Shown here: piece by piece, positions 55,745 through 64,000 of the stretch | Layout: each line of letters starts with the position of its first letter | How positions within the stretch are numbered: the first letter of the stretch is position 1 | NCBI GenBank assembly: GCA_020744425.1 | Contig: JAGMUV010000003.1 | Coordinates: 1,302,001-1,366,000, forward strand | Reading direction: 5' to 3' | DNA: 64,000 nucleotides | Source of the DNA: Dactylonectria macrodidyma | Lineage: Eukaryota > Ascomycota > Sordariomycetes > Hypocreales > Nectriaceae | Notes under the pieces: generated by a model | The model's input: only the letters and a program-made list of their open reading frames with translations | What the model was told of the DNA's origin: nothing | The model's database searches: none | Translations under genes and position numbers: made by a program

Positions 55745-55760
55745 TCCATCCATCCATCCA
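55745..55760. repeat. (TCCA)4 tail of the LINE
   Basis: Four TCCA units end the element instead of a poly(A) tail. The boundary with the target duplication is blurred because the latter starts TCC. Confidence 0.85.
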
Positions 55761-55772
55761 TCCTTGCTAGGG
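55761..55772. repeat. LINE target-site duplication, right copy
   Basis: TCCTTGCTAGGG, identical to 50281-50292; the sequences beyond each copy differ. Confidence 0.85.
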
Positions 55773-58173
55773 CCTGTGAGCAAAAGAAGAAAGATCCGAG
55801 ATAACCAACTTCGAGGTCAGAAAAGCAAAAATCGGTCAGTCGTACCCAACATGAAATTGCACTCTACGGTACGGAGTACCACACATACCTCCCTACCTAC
55901 GGCACTCATATTGGTATGGCTAGCTTTGTCTTTTCCATCCCCCCACGCACATATCTTGACCCAACACTGACCAAGATTATTTCCGTATTGCCCAAGACCT
56001 AAGAACGCCTCGTCGATGTGTTCTCGTATGTGGATATGGTGTGGACCACTGCTCTTTCGATTGTCTTCGTATCTATCTAGCCGAGCTCATTTAACACATC
56101 TTTATGAGTCCACCACACAATCACTCCCTACATAAATCCAGCCACTTGGCACGCCTTGCAGTCGCATTCTCAGGCCATGCATGCTCTTTGGTTGCCACCG
56201 TGACCGCCTCTCCCTCATCAACGGAATGGAACTTCATTGGCCCTACGTCGTTCGTGTCCCGATTGAGTCTGGATTATGCACTCGACATGCATGCGTCATT
56301 AAGCCAGAGCGGCTTTCTCGATTAGGTTGGTTAGAAAATGCACAGTGTTGCGACCATATCACCTGCCGTGCTAGATGGTTCGTAATGGATGACTACTCTC
56401 GTATTTTGGTTGACCGCAACACACCGACTCCAGTCCATCTTGAAGCTGTCATATTATCGAGCCCCTCTAAGTTCTAGCAAGTGCCTGACGACCACAGCTG
56501 TCTATTGTGATATTGAAGATATTATGGACAGAGGTGTTGTGAGATCGTACTTTGACGGGTCATATTGGCGATTTGTCTTGATTCCCAAAGAGTGCGTAGA
56601 ACCTCGCCTTGAGATACAAGCCACCGCGATGAGGCGAACGGGCAACGGCAAATGCAACACATATGTGGATGGGGTAGGCGTGATCTTCCTATCAAACATT
56701 CTCCCGTCATACCGGCCTGGGTAGCATCTCTGGCTGCCCTCTTGGTCACGCAGAGATGACCTGGTGAGGTGGAACGCTTTGCGAATAGTCATTTGCCTCT
56801 TTCCGAATTGGTCCCAGAGTGATATTTCATTGGGCTCATTCGTGCAAAGAAATACCGCCAAACACTACTCTGGATAGAGACTCGTCACTTACCATTGCCT
56901 TGGCATTCCGATATTCCATTGCATCGGTGGCAAGGTGGCCAGAAGAAGATCATGTCAAATATTCTTCTATACAGACATTGCAAAGAGTGATGTAACTAAC
57001 GCAAATGATATATCTTCTGGTATTCGACGGCCCCTGAAGAATGTCCTCACTGCTGATTTCAAGTCCACTCATCTTCAATAGTATATGGAGTGCTATACAC
57101 ACATTGTCTTATTTGCGCTGATTTAGAGCACTGGGCTCACTATTTATCATCTTGACTGTGGAAGGAAACCCGTGAATATATTACGTAGATTTTACTCCCA
57201 GTGAATCGATTGATCTACTTTGGTGGCTTCGTGCGCGTTGTACACCATATTGGGTCACAGCTGGGGCATCTTAGAACGCGTTGTCGGTGTTCCCATGGCC
57301 CATTCCAGCAACCTGGCGAGGATCACGTTCAGCTCCGCGACTATGCTGGTGCCAATGATATTGTTCTTTGTTAGCGGTCGCCAAGCCATTCATGTGAATG
57401 AGAGCCTCCGGGTTGAAGGAATCCTGCGCTGTCATGTATGCTGAACATGCCAATAATGCCGACCTGGCTCCTGAGATGTTTACCCCCAACCTGGGACGTC
57501 ACCTCCGAGGTACTCTCGCAACGAGCGTTACATCCATCACGGGAACTGCTTTCTCAACACGCGAGGTAAGCCCGGTTATTCCATGCACTTCCATGGGAAA
57601 CCCGGTTTAGGGTGACAACCGTGGACGATTCACCTCCCTGATCGAAAAGTTCAAAAAACATCATGCGAAGTCGACGATGCCTAACATTCGAACGGAGAAA
57701 ATCCCTTTGAGAATGACGGTGAATTATAGTAGGAGAAGACGTGTATCGTTCTTTGGAAACTCAAAATCTTATGCTATTCCCTTTCTTTCTTATCATGTAT
57801 CCCCTCTTAGCCATTGAATCCCCATGCCCATGCAAGTGTCTAAAAACGCCATGTAAATGTGCCTTTAATGTGCCCCCAACACCAGCCCAAAAGCAAAAGC
57901 GGACTGAAGTTCTGATTCATTACTCAAGGAGACAACCGCAGCAATGGTCTCTTGAGATTTCATCCTGTCGTGTGCCTCCCATTTGCGAAAGCCCTCCCGT
58001 GTTCATCTCTCTGAGGAAATGAAGAGCTTTCTGTCCCCGAGCTTGCTGTTCCCCGAGCTCCCTGACTCCACTAGCCCAACCTCCCATGGTATCAAAAGTC
58101 TCGAAAATGAAATCGCTTCGTATCGTAGCCGTTCGCGTGTCGCCTGGCGTCGTTTCGCAATGTCCTCTTCATG
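55773..58173. other. Gene-free region right of the LINE
   Basis: About 2.4 kb, AT-richer in parts, with only short frames. I looked at 57220-57600 on both strands for a gene relic and could not support one. Confidence 0.5.
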
Positions 58174-58975
58174 TCAAAATAGGAGTACAGCTAAGATGAC
58201 ACTCCCCGACGCCCTAAAGATCGCTTTTCTCATATCCCCTCGTCCACTGGCACCGGCAGCTACATCTCCCGTCGACAAAGGGACGTCCAAATATCCAGAG
58301 CCCGTGGTAGGTGTCGATAAGGCCGTGGCTGTGATGTCCCACGAGTCATCTGTCTCCTTGGGCACTTCGGCCATGGTCAGGGCGCCCCATTCAACCTCGG
58401 TTCCAGAAAAGGTCGATGTCCACTTGACTTCGGTCGGGCCTGTGTATAAGCCATTAGTGTATCCGGCCTTGTAGCTGGAGTATCCGGAACATGTCGCCGC
58501 GGTGGTCCCTTCGAGGGTGCATTCGAGGTTGGCTATGCTGGAGAGTTGTTAGCCTAGACTTTGACGCCCCCAAGTTGCGACGACATACTATGTGGATGTG
58601 TATGTTCCGTGAAATCCCACTGTGTCAGCACCCTCGACCAGTTCAAAGGGGAATTCGAGTGATATATCGCAAGCGGGAGGATCATCGGGACAGAAGATGG
58701 TGTAAGTGGTTTGTTGCATGTGGGGGTCCTGATGCAACACAATCGTTAGCGTCATGCGACATGCAGGGAAGTGAGCGCTGGGATGCGGGACGGCCTACGC
58801 TTGCTATAACGCTGCCTCGGACCAAAGACCATGATTCTTCATCGTAGTAGGGGAGATAGATGGGCGCGGTAGTGACGGCAGTGTTTTGGTCGTCGGCAGA
58901 CGTTATTGCGCACAGTGCTAGCAGAGCTAGCAGAGCTGGCGCTGGCAGTTGCAGCGGGAGGCGCGAGTAGAACAT
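58174..58975 (-). CDS. GPI-anchored secreted protein, paralogue of 61507-62329
   Basis: Secreted surface protein of unknown function. Three exons: 58975-58799, 58728-58589 and 58537-58174, giving 226 aa. The N-terminal signal peptide is Leu/Ala-rich (LLALLALCAITSA). The body begins TAPIYLPYYDEESWSLVRGS and has four Cys in the pattern CPDDPPAC and CTLEGTTAATC. The C-terminus is a Gly/Ser stretch followed by a hydrophobic tail (SGSVILAVLLF), a GPI-attachment signal. The cysteine pattern and one intron position match the protein encoded at 61507-62329. I do not recognise a named family and assign no enzymatic role. Confidence 0.85.
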
Positions 58976-61506
58976 GGACGAGGTTCGCAGGTATCTAGAC
59001 GAAGAGGCAGCGCCTAGTACTATGTTGGAAATCCAGCAGAAACGAATCACGGTGAGGGTTATTGCGCGAATCGATGGTAGTGGCCACGCGCCCAGAGCAT
59101 GGGAATGGGACCGAGATGATGCAGCGAGGCTCGCAAGATGATGGTGTGCGACATGACCCAACGACAGAACCGACAAAGACCAAACCAGGGCAGCGCGGGG
59201 GATCAAGAAAAGGGCGAAAGCACGAGCTTATAATTGCAGCATCGGGCATCGTTTTCTCCAGCTGATGAATGTCAAGTTGGAAAACGGGGGGGAATACCAA
59301 GCCCGGATTGCTTGTGCCGTGCGCCAGGCGACGCAATGCCAAGGTCTGGGCAAAGGTCTGGGCAATAATCATCTCCAGGTGACTTTCTAGCCGTCAATAG
59401 CCTATGGCTCAGACCAATCACATGAAACATACAGTAATTGCAAGTCGGCGAGCCGGGCTACTAACTCAATGAATGTCAAGACAGGTGCAGAAAAAATAAT
59501 AAAGTGCGTTTGCCCGCCCATCATTGCCTCCGAGCGCGTGCCAAGTCCAGCGCCAATTCCCCTTGGGTTCCTCAAGAGCGTCATAAGAAGCAAAAAGACC
59601 AGACTTCACGTGAAACCCTTTTGCTTCTGGTATCGCTTGGCTCTTGGCTCTGGGCTTGGCTCGTCTCGCTGTGCCCGCTGTGAAACCCTCTTCCTCCTCC
59701 CAGAGTCACTCCACCATCTGAGAGCATCCGCAATTGTTGTCTTGATTCGCGAGGCCATCTCCTAATACCGGAAGTCAACGTGCATGGCGGGTGTTCAAGT
59801 TTAATAGCACAGCAGATGAGTTACGGAGTCTTGGGAAACGATCTACGGCTCTACTCCAGATTTAATCCCCGTCCTTCGAAAGAGACTCTATCTGATCGGA
59901 CGCGGAATGTGTTCCGTTAATCTTGTTCTTTCTTCCAGGCTCAATATTCGTACTCATTAGTTTATCACCAATCATCCAGCTCAACATCGTGAATGTGGTA
60001 CATTCCGCAATACCCGGCTGGCGTGTTTGCCAAGAGTAGTGGTACCGGCCCGGCTTCAAACCTCTTGGCGTGTGCGATGGCTCATCATCACATTCCATCG
60101 TCACCAAAATGCCTAAAAAGCCCTCGACTCTTGGCTTCACTTGGTGTCTCATGATGGGTTGAGTATTCGTCACAGGTGCTGTTGCTTGATGCGAATGGTG
60201 GGAGACTTGCTGGGGGAACAGCTCAGGCAATGGTCAAGTCCCCCTTGACCATGTGGATAATGAATCAAATGAGCACCCCCTACCGCCCTAAGAATTAGTA
60301 TATCCACAACCTTGATACTGACGTCAAGACTGTCATAGAACGAGCAGACATACTGATGTTCAATCTGTGAATATGAGTACATGGGACTCCTCTCACTCAT
60401 ATTCTCGATGGCATCGCATCTTCCACAGTGCTTTGATCGCAGTGTCATAGAACGAAGAGAGCATAGAGCTCGTAGTTAGGCACCTAGGAGTCGCCTAGGT
60501 AGTAATTACAGGCCACCAATCTTGTCGCTCGTACGATCCCAACGTTGTATTAGGTAGCTGTCCTTTCTCTTCCTGCTTCATCTTCCATGCTCCATCTCCA
60601 TGGCCCGTGATTTCAGCATCACCCGGGCCATTTCGCCTGCAGCTGAGACACAAACGATTCGCTATGGTCAGCTAGAATACGCCTCCTTTCCAACTCCCGG
60701 AACGCCACAGCCGTGTGTCAACCAGCTTTACCCTTGTCTTCGGTGCATGACGTGAACTAATTCTGGAGGACGATATGCACAGTCTGTTCTCCAGAGACCA
60801 TCCAGATGCTTCTCGCGTGCCTGGTGCGCTTCATTAAACTAGAAATGGACGAAGAGAGGCATGCCATAATCCTGCCGACGCCACTCCCCGCTGCCATGGT
60901 CAAGCCCCTTTACCCCAGTATCTTCTCAACGCTGGACTTTATGAAGACAAGAACAATCCACCGCATCATGTTCATGTCCATATCTTCACTGGACAGAATG
61001 TTATCCCCAAATCTCGCCTCCAGCCCTGTATTCTCACCCCTGGTCTACAATGCAACGGCGAGACGCCCACCCTGTGGCGCTAAACAACTAGTCTGCTCCA
61101 TTAGTAGGGCTTCCCCTGATGCGATGCTGCCCTGCGAGATTTGGCCGCGTTTGAGTAACCCAACCAGCCGGTTCAGGCGGCATCGCGCCCATTTGCGATT
61201 CGTCCTCGGCACCTATCTCCTCATTAATCCCGAAAGAGAGGCGTCCGAGTCTTGCGCTTTTCCCACTACGGGCCTAGGCGTGCAGGGAGAGTCGCATTTC
61301 TCTCCTTATAGACGGTAGCGTCGCTGTCTAGACGAGGGGCAAATAATTAAAAGGACGTTGATATCCAGCCCTCTTGTGCCTGATTCAATTGTCTGCCTCT
61401 GTCGATATTCCTGCGCCTGTCACTCATTTCTGTTCAAAGCAACTCCAACGCGACTCGCCAAATCACACTCTTTTCGCAACAACAGTCACTCGTTAGACGA
61501 TCCAAA
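58976..61506. other. Region between the two GPI paralogues
   Basis: About 2.5 kb between divergent starts. No supportable gene. The longest frame (60806-61318, +) has no recognisable domain or coding character. 61330-61506 is a pyrimidine-rich leader on the plus strand. Confidence 0.55.
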
Positions 61507-62329
61507 ATGGCCGGTTCACTCGTCCTTCTCACCCTCGCTGGAGCCGCTGCCGTTGCCGCGCAGTCCACCACTGTCAGCCTTTTCTTGCCCATGGTTGATG
61601 CTCAGGACCTCGATGCTTCCGTTGTCGGTGTCGACTCCGCAAAGACAACTTTTGCCGTCACCTGCCCCAGCGGCGCCGACTCGAACGACTGCGGCTTGAC
61701 TGAGGCTCAAACTATCATCCAAGGCCCCTCGACCTTCGCCATGACCTACGCCTATTCAGACGCCGAGTACGGTATTTAGTACGTGCCCCAAACATCCCCC
61801 TCGGGATGTTCACCTTTTTGCTGTCTCGCGCGAAATCGAGTAGAGACTTGACGAAGAAAAAATGTGCTAACCTGTCACGTCCAGCTCGGAGGCCATCGAT
61901 TGCAACATGCAGCCCGCAAAGGATCTCATCACATGCACCGTGAGCGTCTCGCAGGAGTTCGATGCCACCACCATCGACACGAGCAGCGTCGCATCCACAT
62001 CCGGTTATCTCGAGCTCCTAGCTCCCGTTACCGTCACCGCCGGCGCCAACAAGCTGGGCGGTGACAGTGAGACCGCCTCTGCCTCCGGCTCCGAGACCAC
62101 TGCCGCCGCGCCTGCCTCTACCGGTTCCACCGACACCACCGCGACCGGGTCCGCCTCTGGAGCCGTCGAGTCTGCCTCCGAGTCAGTTTCCGCCTCTGCC
62201 TCCGAGTCCGGCTCCGGCTCGGCTGCGTCTACCCCAAGCGCCACTGACAACGCTGCCGGTACCATGATCACCCAGAACGCCGTCCTTGCCGGCGCCGCTG
62301 TCCTGGTTGGCGGTGCTCTGCTGTTGTAG
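61507..62329 (+). CDS. GPI-anchored Ser/Thr-rich secreted protein
   Basis: Secreted wall or surface protein of unknown function. Two exons: 61507-61778 and 61885-62329, giving 238 aa. The signal peptide is MAGSLVLLTLAGAAAVAAQ. The N-terminal half is an ordered domain starting TTVSLFLPMVDAQDLDASVV with four Cys (CPSGADSNDC and CNMQPAKDLITC). The second half is a long Ser/Ala/Thr/Gly-rich stretch, probably O-glycosylated. It ends in a hydrophobic tail (NAVLAGAAVLVGGALLL), a GPI signal. It shares architecture and one intron position with the gene at 58174-58975. Confidence 0.92.
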
Positions 62330-64000
62330 AGCGCTGTTATACAGCTGAGGGAAGATCCTTGGAAATTGGATTGATATGGCGCTATTTGAATTACTAAAAT
62401 GGTTCCGGATTAATTTGAATACTCCAAATCGATGTGAGGCGTGTCTTGATCTATCCACAAGAATGCTTTTCCCAATCAATGCGTCTCAACAAAGCCACAC
62501 GTCCGATGCTTAAAAGTAATAAGGCTCGTTAAACTAGGCTTCGTCTGCGTGTTTGATACCCAGTGAGCAGATGAACGTTGGGGAGATTGAGCAATTCCAC
62601 GATTTTGGTTCATCAATTGACATGTGGGCTCTTGAATGGCGCATCACATATAATAGAATACCAAGAAACAAGTATTCAAATAAGAGAAGCTAAATTATCA
62701 GAACCATTTGCCTAAAGCTAATGGAACACGTCTTAAGGTAAGGTTCATCTTTCTCTAAATGTGAAGTTAGTCTTGTCATTTATGTTGCATGAGAGGGATG
62801 CAGTCTGTCCAACTAGCTAAGTAATGGCGACATAGAACTCTGAATGCTTCTATCGCTGAAGTCAACTGTGTGGAAGACGCGTGGTATTCGAGTGTGAGCA
62901 GGAACAGGCTGAACCCACACACAGCTAACATATATTAACATCTGCATCCTGAAATGAGACGCTGGCTGATCCGATTATGTGATCCTCCATAGTACCAACT
63001 CGTCTCCTGAAGAGAGCCTCCAGTAGGGCAAAATCCCCGGTTCAGAAAGATGGTTTACTTGGAGATGGCAGCATCTCGAGGTAACCTTGATCCCGTGTCT
63101 AAACCTAGGGCAATGTACCCATCAGTCGATGGAGGGGCATATCATTGTAGGCCCAAGCAGCAAGTGAAGTTGGAGCAAGGGAGCTGGTCGGATGAGAGCA
63201 GCGATCTGGGGCTTCATGGTGGCAAGATCTTCTCGCATCGACTTGTGATTATCTGGTCATATAGTCCTGAAGTCCCTGTGGTCATTTGGACCACTAGTGC
63301 TCAAAGGTATGGTCAACTGGTCTGTTTTCGTGAACCGGATCCACGGAACGCACTTTCTGGACGTCTGCCAGAGCTGGGGACTTTGACACAGGTATGCCAA
63401 GTTGACGGCACCGGATCAGGTAGCCACCGGCAACAAAGCAGGAACAAGGCAATCGGCCCTGCTTACCGATTATCGATTTCACGAATAACTCATTCAATTG
63501 AATTAGATCCAATGTGACGACAGAAGGCGAGGCTTGAGGCATCAAGGCAGCACCCACGTGACCAGCTCATTCCCTTTCCCAACTCCTTCTATTCCACGAA
63601 GATACCTAACTCCTGAGATGAATGGCTTGCCTCCTCATCCTTTCCGCGGTACCTACCTACGTACCTATGTCTGCCAGACCCATAGCCTAATCCCTCGCCT
63701 AGTCCCTCTACATGCCCATACGTTCCCTTACAAAACACGCTCCGTAACGTCCGTACATGCCCTGCCCGAATCATTTCTTTCCCCAGCGCGTTCCTTCCGT
63801 GCATTCTTACTGCTGAATCACTTCCCTTTCTCTCCCTCGGTTGCCACCTTTCAGGTGTCTTCTAGGCGTTGGTAAGTAGGGCAAAGGAGTTGAACACCGC
63901 GGTTGCCGCACCACCTTAGCTTGGGACTTGACATCTTGCGTCAACTTCTCATTCACTTCCCCAACGTCAAGCAAATCGAGTATATGCTAATTATGGAGTT
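62330..64000. other. Gene-free right end of the window
   Basis: About 1.7 kb. 62340-63010 is AT-rich. 63600-63680 has short imperfect CCTACCTACGTACC repeats. No supportable gene; the promoter of a gene beyond the edge may be here. Confidence 0.5.

Larger units (their letters stand above)
50293..55760 (+). mobile_element. Full-length Tad-type LINE retrotransposon
   Basis: Non-LTR retrotransposon of about 5.47 kb with a 5' UTR (50293-50411), two open ORFs, a 3' UTR and a short tandem tail, flanked by a 12-bp direct target duplication. The order is gag-like zinc-knuckle ORF1, then an apurinic-type endonuclease, reverse transcriptase and an RNase H-like domain in ORF2, which matches the Tad/CgT1-type fungal LINEs. 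Neither ORF has a stop or frameshift. Base composition looks like the surrounding genes, not AT-shifted, so no strong repeat-induced mutation has occurred. Insertion is probably recent. Whether it still moves cannot be told from sequence. Confidence 0.93.

Noticed and set aside
57220..57610. Possible gene relic
   Set aside because: Fragments on both strands read like membrane or enzyme pieces, but no frame, splice pair or family motif holds together.
60806..61318. 170-aa plus-strand frame
   Set aside because: No recognisable domain, signal peptide or conserved start; probably chance in the intergenic region.

Overview
The window is nuclear DNA of a filamentous ascomycete fungus, most likely a Sordariomycete. 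The basis is short 45-380 bp GT-AG introns with CTAAC-like branch points, compact intron-bearing genes on both strands, a KapC-type bZIP factor, a GH76 cell-wall mannosidase, Ser/Thr-rich GPI proteins and a Tad-type LINE. Species cannot be assigned from the sequence alone. Gene models were built by hand by joining reading frames at splice sites. The exon phases add up for every multi-exon model that lies fully inside the window.

Layout. 1-449 (-): 5' end of an NCA2-like gene, cut by the window edge. 4.1-5.2 kb (+): ERG25 sterol C-4 methyl oxidase, convergent with a pterin-4a-carbinolamine dehydratase (5.7-6.4 kb, -). 9.4-10.8 kb (+): KapC-like bZIP factor. 11.3-13.7 kb (-) and 15.2-15.8 kb (+): ARP5 and IES6, divergent neighbours whose products form one module of the INO80 remodeller. 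16.7-18.5 kb (-): hexokinase-family kinase. 19.4-20.1 kb (+): GOT1. 21.0-21.8 kb (-): profilin. 26.1-28.1 kb (+): large disordered fungal protein. 28.7-29.6 kb (-): YKT6 R-SNARE. 30.3-36.3 kb (+): SLH1/ASCC3-type double-cassette helicase. 37.0-38.0 kb (-): unusual Rab-like GTPase. 40.2-44.3 kb: one intron-bearing tRNA-Ile and two identical tRNA-Arg genes, with an MscL-like channel gene and a minisatellite between them. 45.1-46.4 kb (+): HIS5, with a GC-AG intron and Gcn4/CPC1-type promoter sites. 46.7-48.2 kb (-): GH76 GPI mannosidase. 50.3-55.8 kb (+): a full-length LINE with both ORFs open, a short tandem tail and a 12-bp target duplication. 58.2-62.3 kb: two divergently oriented GPI-anchored secreted paralogues.

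Most genes are housekeeping: sterol and histidine synthesis, secretory traffic (GOT1, YKT6, Rab), actin (profilin), chromatin (ARP5, IES6) and ribosome-associated quality control (SLH1). They are separated by gene-free stretches of 0.3-4.3 kb. The points most worth a second look are the intact LINE, the MscL-like channel with a C-terminal CxxC pair motif, the Rab with an inserted loop and altered G4 motif, the GPI paralogue pair sharing an intron position, the ARP5/IES6 neighbour pair, the HIS5 GC-AG intron, and the unusually small first coding exons of several genes.
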